Shown: piece by piece, positions 18,435-27,146 of the stretch | Position numbering within the stretch: the stretch's first letter is position 1 | Layout of the letters: the number at the start of each line of letters is the position of its first letter | Notes under the pieces: model-generated | The model's database searches: none | Told to the model about the DNA's origin: nothing | The model's input: the letters and a program-made list of their open reading frames with translations, nothing else | Source: Pseudomonas orientalis | GTDB taxonomy: Bacteria > Pseudomonadota > Gammaproteobacteria > Pseudomonadales > Pseudomonadaceae | Reading direction: 5' to 3' | Assembly: GCF_002934065.1 (NCBI RefSeq) | Contig: NZ_CP018049.1 | Location: 3,222,501-3,286,500, forward strand | DNA: 64,000 nucleotides | Made by a program: the position numbers and the translations under genes

Positions 18435-20089
18435 CTACACATCATCGATATGCCGATAATCCAGCTGCAACCCGATAGCCAGCTCTCGCGCCCGTCCCAA
18501 CCTGATCGGCCCACGCTCGATATCCACCAGCAACCCCGGGCACGCCAGCAGTGACAACCCGTCGATCACCTTGAGCCGTCCATCGGTAATCACCAGCAAG
18601 CGCTGCTGCTCAGCCGGATAACGCTTGCGCCGCGCCACCAGCCAATGCCCCGCCTCGATCAGGGCTGCCAGCAATGGGGTCCCCCCTCCGGCGCCTAGCT
18701 GTTCCAGCCAGTGCGCCAGGTTTTTTGCCGCCTTCAAGCCCTGCACCTGCCACTTCGGCGCTTGCCCGCTGGCCGTCAGCAAGGCCAGGCGCGCCCGTTG
18801 CCGGTAGGCATCATCAAACAATTGCGCCAACAGGCCCTTGGCATCGCTCAACGCCCGGTGCCGGCGGGTTGAAGCCGAGGCGTCGACAATCACCAGCCAC
18901 AGCTCATGGGCGCAATGGCTGCGCATATGCCAGCGCACATCGTCACGGCTTTGCGGCCTGCCACCGAGCAAGGTGCCCGGCCAGTTGATCCGGCCCTGCC
19001 CCGCGCTGCGCGCCTTGCCTTGCCTGCCGTTTTCCAACTGCCCCGCCTGGGGCCGCGCATCCGCTCCCGCGTCAGGTCGAGGGCGAATGCCTAGGGCTTT
19101 TTTGGCCAGGCGGGAACATCACGGCGGGCGCCGGTGGGCAGGGCCGGCGCGGGCATATCGCCCCATTGGCCTTGGCCCGGCGAGGGGTTCGAGGATTGGG
19201 GGGCTTGCGCCTGATTGGGCGGGCTGGCCGCAGGTGCCTGCTCCTGGCGTCGGTGACGCAAGGCAAATTCCGCGACCGCATCGATATCTTCCTCGGCGAT
19301 AGCGCCGGCCCCGCGCCAGGCCGCATGCGCCCTGGCCCCGCGCAGCCATACAAGGTCCGCGCGCATCCCGTCCACGCCGGCGGCAAAACAACGCTGGGTA
19401 ATCTGCGCAAGAGCTTGATCATCCAGCTCGATACTGTTCAGGCGTGCGCGGGCCTGGATGCAGCGTTCGCGCAAAGCGGCTTGCGGCTCGGCCCACTGTT
19501 CACAGAACGCGGCGGGGTCACTGTCGAAATCCAGGCGACGACGGATGATCTGGCCACGCTCGGCCGGCACCGTCTGCCCGCTCAAGGCCACGTTGAAACC
19601 AAAGCGGTCGAGCAGCTGCGGGCGCAACTCCCCCTCTTCCGGGTTCATCGTGCCGATCAGCACAAAGCGTGCCGCATGCCGATGAGAGATGCCATCACGT
19701 TCGATCAGGTTGGTGCCGCTGGCGGCCACATCCAGCAGCAGGTCGACCAGGTGATCGGGCAGCAGGTTGACTTCATCGACGTACAACACGCCGCCATCGG
19801 CCTTGGCCAGCACGCCGGGGGAAAACTGTGCACGGCCCTCGCCGAGCGCGGCATCCAGATCCAGGGTGCCGACCAGGCGTTCCTCGGTTGCGCCCAGGGG
19901 CAAAGTGACAAACTGCCCGCTGGCGAGCAGGTCCGCCAGGCCACGGGCCAGGGTGGACTTGGCCATGCCGCGCGGACCTTCGATCAGCACACCGCCGATC
20001 CTCGGATCGATGGCGTTCAGGCACAGCGCCAGTTTCAGCTCATCGGCGCCGACCACGGCGGCCAGGGGGAAATGCGCAATATCGGTCAT
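18435..20089 (-). CDS. chlD: ChlD-like cobaltochelatase subunit made by probable -1 frameshift (AAA ATPase + vWA)
   Basis: AAA+ chelatase subunit acting with CobN in cobalt insertion into hydrogenobyrinate diamide. The zero frame starts at MTDIAHFP, overlapping the cobN stop (TGATG). It encodes the ATPase with Walker A GPRGMAKSTLARGLA, Walker B VLYVDEVNLL and the LLDRFG arginine region, then a Pro-rich linker, ending at TAG (19091-19093). Immediately before the stop is CCA AAA AAG CCC TAG, so an A AAA AAG heptamer (19097-19103) is exactly in phase. A -1 slip continues without a stop into the vWA domain (DASAS MIDAS motif, GGGTPLL, ITDGR) to 18435, giving about 551 aa. The unshifted product would be 332 aa, the size of a small ChlI-type subunit. 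Confidence 0.85.
19091..20089 (-). CDS. ChlI-like AAA+ ATPase (zero-frame product of chlD)
   Basis: The 332-aa product obtained if ribosomes do not shift at the A AAA AAG site. It contains the whole AAA+ module and most of the proline-rich linker, and resembles stand-alone ChlI/CobS-type small subunits. No separate small-subunit gene is seen near cobN, so this product may fill that role. It is listed separately because an annotation pipeline would call it as its own gene. Confidence 0.8.
   Translation of the reverse strand: MTDIAHFPLAAVVGADELKLALCLNAIDPRIGGVLIEGPRGMAKSTLARGLADLLASGQFVTLPLGATEERLVGTLDLDAALGEGRAQFSPGVLAKADGGVLYVDEVNLLPDHLVDLLLDVAASGTNLIERDGISHRHAARFVLIGTMNPEEGELRPQLLDRFGFNVALSGQTVPAERGQIIRRRLDFDSDPAAFCEQWAEPQAALRERCIQARARLNSIELDDQALAQITQRCFAAGVDGMRADLVWLRGARAHAAWRGAGAIAEEDIDAVAEFALRHRRQEQAPAASPPNQAQAPQSSNPSPGQGQWGDMPAPALPTGARRDVPAWPKKP
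19097..19103 (-). promoter_or_regulatory. Probable -1 frameshift site A AAA AAG
   Basis: The heptamer is in the X-XXY-YYZ phase of the ATPase frame, and the zero-frame stop comes one codon later. Eleven bases downstream of the heptamer a 7-bp stem with one mismatch (CGCCCTC / GGGAGCG, 10-base loop) could act as a stimulator. No strong Shine-Dalgarno-like stimulator is visible upstream. Confidence 0.75.
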
Positions 20090-23000
20090 CAGCTGTCTTC
20101 TTCCATATCCAGCAACAGGTTTTCCAACGCTTCGCGGTAAGCGCCGGGCGCTTGCCACAGGCCGCGCTGCTGGGCTTCGAGCATGCGCTCGGTCATGTCG
20201 CGCAGCGCGTCGGGGTTGTGCTGCTGCACAAACGCGCGGGTATCAGGGTCGAGCAGGTAGGCATCGGCGAGCAGCGCGTATTGGTGATCATCGATCAATG
20301 CGGTGGTGGCGTCGAAGGCGAACAGGTTGTCCACGGTCGCGGCCATTTCAAACGCACCTTTATAGCCGTGGCGCTTCACGCCTTCGATCCACTTCGGGTT
20401 GGCCGCACGGGAGCGCACCACCCGATTGAGCTCTTCCTTCAAGGTGCGGATTTTCGGCAGGTCCGGCTGGCTGTGATCGCCATGATAGCTGGCGGCCTTG
20501 CTGCCGCTCAGGGTTTCCACGGCGGCGAGCATGCCGCCCTGGAATTGGTAGTAATCGTTGGAGTCGAGCACATCGTGTTCACGGTTGTCCTGGTTCTGCA
20601 GCACCGCCTGCACCTGGCTCAAGCGCTGGGCGAATTGCCCACGGGCGGCGGTGCCCTCGTCGGCGGCGCCATAGGCGTAGCCACCCCAGTTGAGGTAGAC
20701 CTCGGCCAGGTCCTCGCGGCTTTGCCACAGGCGACCGTCAATTGCGCCCTGCACGCCCGCGCCATAGGCGCCTGGCTTGGCGCCGAAAATGCGCCAGCCG
20801 GCCTGTTTCGCTGCGGCCGCTTCGTCCAGGCCCGACTCACGCAGGGCTTGGCGCTCGCTGCGCACCTTGGCGGCCAGCGGGTTCATGTCATCCGGCTCGT
20901 CGAGGGCCGCCACCGCTTGCACCGCCGCATCGAACAGGCGGATCAGGTTGGCGAACGCATCGCGAAAGAAGCCGGAGACGCGCAGCGTCACGTCGACACG
21001 CGGGCGATCCAACAGGCTGATCGGCAGAATCTCGAAGTCGTCCACGCGCTGGCTGCCGGTGGCCCATACCGGGCGCACGCCCATCAGCGCCATGGCCTGG
21101 GCGATATCGTCGCCACCGGTGCGCATGGTGGCAGTGCCCCACACCGACAGGCCCAGCTGGCGCAGATGGTCGCCGTGGTCCTGCAGGTGCCGTTCAAGCA
21201 ACAGACTGGCCGACTGGAAACCGATGCGCCAGGCCGTGGTGGTCGGCAGGTTGCGCACATCCACGGTGAAGAAATTGCGCCCCGTGGGCAATACATCCAG
21301 GCGGCCCCGACTCGGCGCGCCACTGGGACCTGCCGGCACAAAGCGCCCGCCCAGGGCATCCAGCAGGCCGCGCATTTCTGCCGGGCCGCAGGCGTCCAGG
21401 CGCGGCGCCACGACAATGCGCAGGCTTTCGACCACCGCCTTCACGTCATCCCAGCCGGCTTCCTCCAACTGCTCCAGCGGCCCCTCCAGCGCCTGCTCGA
21501 TCAAACGCGTCGCATAGAGCTCCAGGCGCTCGCGGGTGTCGCCGGCGGTGCGCCACGCCTGCGCGTCGAGCTTGCGCAACACCTCGGGCCGACGCCCGGT
21601 CCACGGCTCTGCGAGCGCACAGTCCAGTGGATCGAAACCCAGTTCGAACGCCTTGGCCAGCACCCGCAACAGGCTCGATTGCGCGCCACGGCCATCGCCA
21701 CGGGGAATGCGCAGCAAGGCCAGCAACGTATCGATACGCAAGCGCCCTGCCGGCGATTCGCCGAAGACATGCAGGCCGTCGCGAATCTGTGATTCCTTCA
21801 GGTCACACAGGTAGGTGTCCAGGCGCGGTAACCAGATGTCGGCATCGGCCTCGCCGTCCAGCTCGAGTTCCTGGTCGATACGGGTTTCGCGCACCAGCTT
21901 GAGGATGTCTTTCTGCAATTCCAGCGCACGTCGCGGGTCGAGCAACTGCGCTTCGTAATATTCGTCGGCCAGCAATTCCAGGTCGCGCAGCGGGCCGTAG
22001 GTTTCGGCGCGGGTCAGGGGCGGCATCAGGTGGTCGATGATCACCGCCTGGGTGCGCCGCTTGGCCTGGGCGCCCTCGCCCGGGTCGTTGACGATAAAGG
22101 GGTAGATATTCGGCAGCGGGCCGAGCAGCACGTCCGGCCAACAGTTTTCCGACAGGCCCACGCCCTTGCCAGGCAACCATTCGAGGTTGCCGTGCTTGCC
22201 CACATGGATCAGCGCATGGGCGCCGTAGGTCTGGCGCAGCCAGAAGTAGAACGCCAGGTAGCCGTGCGGCGGCACCAGGTCAGGGTCGTGATACACCGCG
22301 CTCTGATCAACCTGATAACCCCGCGCCGGCTGAATGCCGACGAAGGTCTGGTCCAGGCGCAGGCCGGCGATCATCAGGCGGCCGTCGCGGCACATCGGGT
22401 CCTGATGCGGCGCCCCCCAGCGCTCGAGTACGGCTTGACGATTGGCCTCGGGCAGGCGCTGGAACATCGCGTCATACTCGTCCAGGCCCAGGCTTTGATG
22501 GCACGGGCGCAGGTCGAGGCTGTCCAGGTCGTTGGTGACGCCGCCCAGCAACGCGTGGATCAAGGCGGTGCCGCTGTCCGGCAAGGTGGATGGCACTGGA
22601 TATCCTTCGGCTTGCAACGCGCGCAGGATGTTCAGCGCCGCCGCCGGCGTATCCAGACCTACACCGTTGCCGATACGGCCGTCGCGGGTTGGGTAATTGG
22701 CCAGGATCAAGGCGACACGCTTGTGTGCATTGGGCAGCCGCGCCAGCTCGACCCAGCGGCGCGCCAGTTCGGCGACAAAATCCATACGCTCGGGCGCGGC
22801 GCGGTAGCACACCACGTCCGACTGGCTGCGCTCACTGCGCCAGGCCAGGTCCTTGAAGCTGATCGGCCGGCTGATGATGCGCCCGTCCAGCTCCGGCAAG
22901 GCAATGTGCATCGCCAGGTCGCGGGGGCCGAGCCCCTGTGCGCTGGCCTCCCAGCCGGGCTGGTTATCCTGGGCGCAGATCGCCTGGATCACCGGGATAT

Positions 23001-23850
23001 TGCGCCGAAACGGGCGCAGGTGCGGTGCTTCCGGGCTGGATTGGGCAAAGCCTGTGGTGTTGAGTATCACTGCGGCTTGCACGTCGTCCAACAGGTCCTC
23101 GACCACCGTGAGGCAACCGGGCTCTTTCAAACTGGCCACTGCGATGGGCAACGGGTTCAGGCCCGCGGCCTGCAAGCGCTGGCAGAACACATCGATAAAC
23201 CCGGTATTGGCCGCCTGCAAGTGCGAGCGGTAGAACAGCACCGCAGCCACGGGGAAGTCGGCGTGCCACTGCGCCTGCCAGTCATTGAGGCGGGCATTGG
23301 CGGTGTGCGGGCGATAGATCGCCGTACGCGGCAAGGTTTGCGGTTCGGCCCAGGCGTAGTCGCGGCCCAGATGGGCACTGGCCAGGCAGCGATAAAAATC
23401 CAGCGCATTGCCCAGGCCACCCTGGCGCAGAAAGTGCCACAGACGCTCGCGCTGTTCGGCGGCGACGGTGCTCAGGCCGCTGAGTTCCGGGTCCGGACGA
23501 TCATCCCCCGGCACCAGGATCAGCGTGACGCCGCGTTCGGCCAGTTCCACCAGGCGCTCGATGCCGTAGCGCCAATAACCGATGCCGCCATGCAGGGAAA
23601 TCAGGATGACCCTGGCGTGGCGCAACACCTCATCGACGTACAGGTCGACCGAAGCGTGGTTCTGCACCTGCATCGGGTTGGCCAGGCGCAGGCTGGGGTA
23701 ATCCTCGGGCAGTTGCTGCGCCGCTTCGGCGAGCAGCGCCAGGCTGGAATCGCCGCTGCACAGGATCACCAGCTCGGCGGGGGTTTGGCCAAGGTCGGCG
23801 ATATTGTCGTCCGCGACGAAGCCACCGGGTTGGGTCCTGAGCAGGTGCAT
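20089..23850 (-). CDS. cobN: Cobaltochelatase large subunit CobN
   Basis: The large, metal- and corrin-binding subunit of the aerobic-pathway cobaltochelatase, which inserts Co2+ into hydrogenobyrinic acid a,c-diamide; 1253 aa, the normal length for the CobN/BchH family. Family segments such as HVGKHGNLEWLPGKGVGLSE (residue ~555), PNIYPFIVNDPGEGAQAKRR and GVRPVWATGSQRVDDFEILP are present. It starts two bases after the cobW stop and overlaps chlD at its 3' end, so the three genes are one operon under a cobalamin riboswitch. The partner subunits appear to be supplied by chlD. Confidence 0.97.
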   Translation of the reverse strand: MHLLRTQPGGFVADDNIADLGQTPAELVILCSGDSSLALLAEAAQQLPEDYPSLRLANPMQVQNHASVDLYVDEVLRHARVILISLHGGIGYWRYGIERLVELAERGVTLILVPGDDRPDPELSGLSTVAAEQRERLWHFLRQGGLGNALDFYRCLASAHLGRDYAWAEPQTLPRTAIYRPHTANARLNDWQAQWHADFPVAAVLFYRSHLQAANTGFIDVFCQRLQAAGLNPLPIAVASLKEPGCLTVVEDLLDDVQAAVILNTTGFAQSSPEAPHLRPFRRNIPVIQAICAQDNQPGWEASAQGLGPRDLAMHIALPELDGRIISRPISFKDLAWRSERSQSDVVCYRAAPERMDFVAELARRWVELARLPNAHKRVALILANYPTRDGRIGNGVGLDTPAAALNILRALQAEGYPVPSTLPDSGTALIHALLGGVTNDLDSLDLRPCHQSLGLDEYDAMFQRLPEANRQAVLERWGAPHQDPMCRDGRLMIAGLRLDQTFVGIQPARGYQVDQSAVYHDPDLVPPHGYLAFYFWLRQTYGAHALIHVGKHGNLEWLPGKGVGLSENCWPDVLLGPLPNIYPFIVNDPGEGAQAKRRTQAVIIDHLMPPLTRAETYGPLRDLELLADEYYEAQLLDPRRALELQKDILKLVRETRIDQELELDGEADADIWLPRLDTYLCDLKESQIRDGLHVFGESPAGRLRIDTLLALLRIPRGDGRGAQSSLLRVLAKAFELGFDPLDCALAEPWTGRRPEVLRKLDAQAWRTAGDTRERLELYATRLIEQALEGPLEQLEEAGWDDVKAVVESLRIVVAPRLDACGPAEMRGLLDALGGRFVPAGPSGAPSRGRLDVLPTGRNFFTVDVRNLPTTTAWRIGFQSASLLLERHLQDHGDHLRQLGLSVWGTATMRTGGDDIAQAMALMGVRPVWATGSQRVDDFEILPISLLDRPRVDVTLRVSGFFRDAFANLIRLFDAAVQAVAALDEPDDMNPLAAKVRSERQALRESGLDEAAAAKQAGWRIFGAKPGAYGAGVQGAIDGRLWQSREDLAEVYLNWGGYAYGAADEGTAARGQFAQRLSQVQAVLQNQDNREHDVLDSNDYYQFQGGMLAAVETLSGSKAASYHGDHSQPDLPKIRTLKEELNRVVRSRAANPKWIEGVKRHGYKGAFEMAATVDNLFAFDATTALIDDHQYALLADAYLLDPDTRAFVQQHNPDALRDMTERMLEAQQRGLWQAPGAYREALENLLLDMEEDS

Positions 23851-23852
23851 GG

Positions 23853-24914
23853 TTAAACGCTGAGGGCGGCGCGCAGTTGCGCTTCAAGGCCCACGGCATC
23901 CAGTTCCTGGCCAATCAGCACCAGGCGCGTGGTGCGTGCTTCTTCCAGGCCCCAGGCACGGTCGAAGTGCTTGTCGAAGCGCGTGCCCACGCCCTGGATC
24001 AGCAGGCGCATCGGTTTGTTCGGGATCGCGGCGAAACCTTTGACGCGCAGGATGCCGTGCTGCACCACCAATTGGGTCAAGGCGTCGAGCAACAGGGCTT
24101 CATCGGCTTGAGGCAGGTCGATGGAAATGGAGTCGAAGGCATCGTGATCGTGGTCGTCCTCACCGTCGTGGTGCTGATCATGATGGCTGTGGCGCGCGTC
24201 GATATGCTCCTCGGAGCCTGCGCCCAGGCCAATCAGCACGTCCAACGGCAGGCGACCGCTGCTGGCTTCGATGATCTTCACCGCCGGCGGCAGCTCTTCA
24301 GCCACTTCCAGGCGCACCCGGGCCAGGTCTTCGGCGCTGATCAGGTCGGCCTTGTTGAGAATCACCAGGTCGGCGCTGGCCAACTGGTCGGCGAACAGCT
24401 CGTGCAGGGGCGATTCGTGATCCAGGTTCGGGTCGAGCTTGCGCTGGGCATCGACCTGGTCGGGGAACGCGGCGAAGGTGCCGGCGGCCACGGCCGGGCT
24501 GTCGACAACAGTGATCACCGCGTCCACGGTGCAGGCGCTGCGGATTTCCGGCCACTGGAAAGCTTGTACCAACGGTTTGGGCAGCGCCAGGCCCGAGGTT
24601 TCGATGAGAATGTGGTCAAGGTCACCGCGACGGGCGACCAGCTCACGCATCACCGGGAAGAACTCTTCCTGCACCGTGCAGCACAGGCATCCATTGGCCA
24701 GTTCGTACACGCGGCCGTTGGCTTCTTCTTCAGTGCACCCGACGGAGCACTGCTTGAGGATTTCACCGTCAATACCCAGCTCACCGAATTCGTTGACGAT
24801 CACCGCAATGCGACGGCCCTGGGCGTTGTCGAGCATGTGGCGCAGCAAGGTGGTCTTACCCGAACCGAGAAAACCGGTAACGATGGTGACGGGGAGTTTG
24901 GCCAGTGTTTTCAT
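23853..24914 (-). CDS. cobW: CobW GTP-binding cobalt chaperone
   Basis: G3E-family GTPase of 353 aa that delivers cobalt to cobalamin biosynthesis. The P-loop is GFLGSGKTTLLRHML near residue 14, the metal-binding GCLCC motif lies near residue 75, and the guanine-specificity motif is NKAD. A His/Asp-rich loop (about residues 237-256, HSHHDQHHDGEDDHDHD) is an additional metal-binding segment. The ATG has AAAGGG seven bases upstream, and this site lies in a hairpin under riboswitch control. First gene of the cobW-cobN-chlD operon. Confidence 0.95.
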   Translation of the reverse strand: MKTLAKLPVTIVTGFLGSGKTTLLRHMLDNAQGRRIAVIVNEFGELGIDGEILKQCSVGCTEEEANGRVYELANGCLCCTVQEEFFPVMRELVARRGDLDHILIETSGLALPKPLVQAFQWPEIRSACTVDAVITVVDSPAVAAGTFAAFPDQVDAQRKLDPNLDHESPLHELFADQLASADLVILNKADLISAEDLARVRLEVAEELPPAVKIIEASSGRLPLDVLIGLGAGSEEHIDARHSHHDQHHDGEDDHDHDAFDSISIDLPQADEALLLDALTQLVVQHGILRVKGFAAIPNKPMRLLIQGVGTRFDKHFDRAWGLEEARTTRLVLIGQELDAVGLEAQLRAALSV

Positions 24915-24917
24915 CGG

Positions 24918-24937
24918 ATGCCCTTTGGGGCGGGCAT
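24918..24937 (-). promoter_or_regulatory. RBS-sequestering hairpin before cobW
   Basis: ATGCCC and GGGCAT pair across an 8-base loop and cover the AAAGGG ribosome binding site three bases before the cobW ATG. This would serve as the expression platform of the upstream cobalamin riboswitch by blocking translation. Confidence 0.55.
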
Positions 24938-25021
24938 ACGGGACGACAGGCTCTGCGACGGCGCGCAGCAGCAGGTTTCGTCACCGGATCACCCCGCCCG
25001 GTTGAATTGAAAAATCGATTG

Positions 25022-25190
25022 CGAGGCAGGTCTCCTGGCTTGGGGCTTGCAGGTCTACGACCGGCGCCGGCTGCGCCTTCCCGCCGTATCGGCAGTGGCG
25101 TTGCAGTCAGCTGAACCCTTCACAGTTGCGGGGGCAGCCGCGGCTTGAACCGCGTTCCCTTCTTAGCTTCGACCGCAGCCGAAGAACCTC
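25022..25190 (-). promoter_or_regulatory. Cobalamin riboswitch upstream of cobW
   Basis: On the minus strand the leader shows the conserved elements of the B12 riboswitch in order: AAGAAGGGAACGCGGT, GCTGCCCCCGCAACTGTGA, GCCACTG ... CGGGAAGGCG and the 3' AGCCAGGAGACCTGCC. Binding of adenosylcobalamin would shut off cobW-cobN-chlD. Confidence 0.93.
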
Positions 25191-25469
25191 GAGCAGGCAA
25201 GGCTACGCAGTGCGTGGCCGGCGGTCAATGTTCCATGCTCGAGCTACAGCGCGCGCATAGCGATAGCTCACCGGCACATCACCCACAATGTCGGCATGCC
25301 CGATTTGGCCGCGGCTCTCGAGGTAGAAATCAATCTCGCCATTGTCGGTCAGGTCGAGCACTACCCACGACTCGGAAATATTGCTCCGGGCTGCCCGTTC
25401 CTGCCGAACCCACCGCCGGGTCTCGCCTCAATTGACGAGCCAGTGATACGCGTGTTTTCCTATGCAGTA
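25191..25469. other. Divergent promoter region between two riboswitches
   Basis: About 280 bases that must hold the promoters of both cobalamin operons. No clear -35/-10 pair was identified. On the minus strand a stretch without a start codon reads like a protein fragment (SESWVVLDLTDNGEIDFYLE) before a stop, possibly a gene remnant. Confidence 0.5.
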
Positions 25470-25670
25470 TGTTTCGGGTGCCCTTCACAGGGTGAAACGG
25501 GAAACCGGTGACCCATGCCTTGCTTGATCGAGGACATGAGCAGTCCGGTGCTGCCCCCGCAACGGTAAGCGAGCGAAGCGTCAAATCCACTGTGCATGTG
25601 CATGGGAAGGAGATGCTTGTCCGGAGGCTCTTTCAGAGCCGCCCCTTGCGAGCCCGGAGACCGGCCCGAA
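25470..25670 (+). promoter_or_regulatory. Cobalamin riboswitch upstream of cbtB
   Basis: A second B12 riboswitch on the plus strand with GGGTGAAACGGGAAACCGGTG, GTGCTGCCCCCGCAACGGTA, CCACTGTGCATGTGCATGGG (followed by AAGG) and the 3' GAGCCCGGAGACCGGCC. It controls cbtB-cbtA-cobE-cobM. Confidence 0.93.
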
Positions 25671-25782
25671 CACATTCAGATAACAAACCCGCGGTGGGCG
25701 GGCGCTGTTCAGAACGCTGCGTGCCTGGCTCGCGGTGTTTGCATGCGCTCGTTTCACTCAAGACACTTGAAAGGGACGCGCC

Positions 25783-25971
25783 ATGTCGATCATCCGCAGC
25801 ACCTCGCACGCCGCCAGCAGCACCTCCAGCCTGAGTCAACGCCTGACCGCCGCCATCGGCGCGTCGATCCTCGGCGCGTGCCTGGTGTACTTTGCCGGCT
25901 TCTCACATATCGAGGCGGTGCACAACGCCGCCCACGATACGCGCCACAGCGCCGCTTTCCCGTGCCACTGA
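25783..25971 (+). CDS. cbtB: CbtB, small cobalt transporter subunit
   Basis: A 62-aa membrane protein with one transmembrane segment (IGASILGACLVYFAGF) and a histidine-rich C-terminal tail (HIEAVHNAAHDTRH) ending in FPCH, typical of CbtB. It works with CbtA in cobalt uptake across the inner membrane. AAAGGGA precedes the ATG. It is the first gene after the second cobalamin riboswitch, the classical context for cbtBA. Confidence 0.92.
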   Translation: MSIIRSTSHAASSTSSLSQRLTAAIGASILGACLVYFAGFSHIEAVHNAAHDTRHSAAFPCH

Positions 25972-25982
25972 GGCCTGCCGAG

Positions 25983-26687
25983 ATGATCAAGCGTATCGCG
26001 CAAACTGCGGGTTTCACCGGCCTTTCGGCTGCCCTGTTGCTGACTCTGCTGCAAAGCTTCTGGGTCGCTCCGCTGATTTTGCAGGCAGAAACCTTCGAAA
26101 AGGCTCCGTCAGCCACCGAGGTCCCACATGAACACACGGCCGGCGCGCCTGCACACACCCATGACGCCCAGGCCTGGGAGCCGCAGGACGGCTGGCAACG
26201 CGTGCTGTCCACCACCGGTGGCAACCTGGTAGTGGCAGTCGGGTTTGCGCTGATGCTGGCCGGGCTCTACACGTTGCGCGCCCCCACTCGCACTGCCCAA
26301 GGCTTGCTGTGGGGGCTGGCCGGTTACGCGACCTTTGTACTCGCTCCCACTCTGGGCCTGCCACCGGAGTTGCCGGGCACCGCCGCCGCAGACCTGGCAC
26401 AGCGCCAGATCTGGTGGGTCGGCACCGCCGCCTCGACGGCTGCGGGGATTGCGTTGCTGGTGTTCGGGCGCAACGGGTTGCTGAAAGTATTGGGTGTGGC
26501 GATTCTTGTAGTGCCCCATGTGATCGGCGCACCGCAACCCGAAGTGCATTCGATGCTGGCACCAGAAGCCCTCGAAACCCAGTTCAAGATCGCGTCGCAG
26601 TTGACCAACGTTGCGTTCTGGCTGGCCCTGGGCTTGATCAGCGCCTGGCTGTTCCGCCGTCACCGCGACGAATCCTACTCGGCATGA
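25983..26687 (+). CDS. cbtA: CbtA, cobalt transporter subunit
   Basis: A 234-aa polytopic inner-membrane protein of the CbtA family with about five membrane segments. A His-rich periplasmic stretch (HEHTAGAPAHTHDAQAWEP) follows the first segment, and GLWGLAGYATFVLAPTLGLP-like family features lie around residue 110. It starts 11 bases after cbtB. Its stop overlaps the cobE start (ATGA). Confidence 0.92.
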   Translation: MIKRIAQTAGFTGLSAALLLTLLQSFWVAPLILQAETFEKAPSATEVPHEHTAGAPAHTHDAQAWEPQDGWQRVLSTTGGNLVVAVGFALMLAGLYTLRAPTRTAQGLLWGLAGYATFVLAPTLGLPPELPGTAAADLAQRQIWWVGTAASTAAGIALLVFGRNGLLKVLGVAILVVPHVIGAPQPEVHSMLAPEALETQFKIASQLTNVAFWLALGLISAWLFRRHRDESYSA

Positions 26688-27106
26688 CCCTGGTCGTCGG
26701 CCTGGGCTGTCAGCGCGGCTGTGGTGCTCAGGCCCTGCTGGCGCTGGTTGACAGCGCCCTCGCCGAGGTCGGAATCGACCGCCAGCGCATCGGCGCATTG
26801 GCGAGTATCGAGCGCAAACAGGCTGAGCCAGGGCTTTTGGCACTGGCTCAGATCCTGAATGTGCCGCTGCTGTGTTTCAGTGCCGCGCACCTGAGCGCCT
26901 ATGAGGACCGCTTGAGCCACAAATCCGCCGTCGCGTTTGCCCATACTCAGTGTCATGGGGTTGCCGAAAGCGCCGCCCTGGCCCTGGCCGAGCACCTCGC
27001 CGGCGTCCCTGCCCGACTGCTGATCACTCGCCGTAAAAGCGCGCAGGCTACCTTTGCATTGGCTGGCGTCGACCACAGCCCGGATAATCACCGCACCCGA
27101 TCTTGA
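26684..27106 (+). CDS. cobE: Cobalamin biosynthesis protein CobE (CbiG C-terminal domain family)
   Basis: A 140-aa protein of the CobE/GbiG family. The N-terminal LVVGLGCQRGCGAQALLALV and the later GIDRQRIGALASIERKQAEP (an ASI-E-K-x-E-x-G-L pattern) are diagnostic. In the aerobic pathway CobE is required for cobalamin synthesis, with an incompletely defined role. The start overlaps the cbtA stop. Its end lies about 40 bases before cobM. Confidence 0.9.
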   Translation: MTLVVGLGCQRGCGAQALLALVDSALAEVGIDRQRIGALASIERKQAEPGLLALAQILNVPLLCFSAAHLSAYEDRLSHKSAVAFAHTQCHGVAESAALALAEHLAGVPARLLITRRKSAQATFALAGVDHSPDNHRTRS

Positions 27107-27146
27107 GCATTGTTCATGCTCATGGGCACTCCAACAGGAATCTTGC

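Noticed and set aside
18435..19037. vWA protein as an independent gene starting at a TTG
   Set aside because: The TTG has only a weak upstream GGCGG, and the frame is open and protein-like upstream to the slippery heptamer, so fusion by -1 frameshift explains it better. Internal initiation in addition is not excluded.
20152..23856. Long open frames (546 and 608 codons) on the plus strand opposite cobN
   Set aside because: They lie antisense to cobN, have no ribosome binding sites or recognisable motifs, and are expected from high-GC codon bias.
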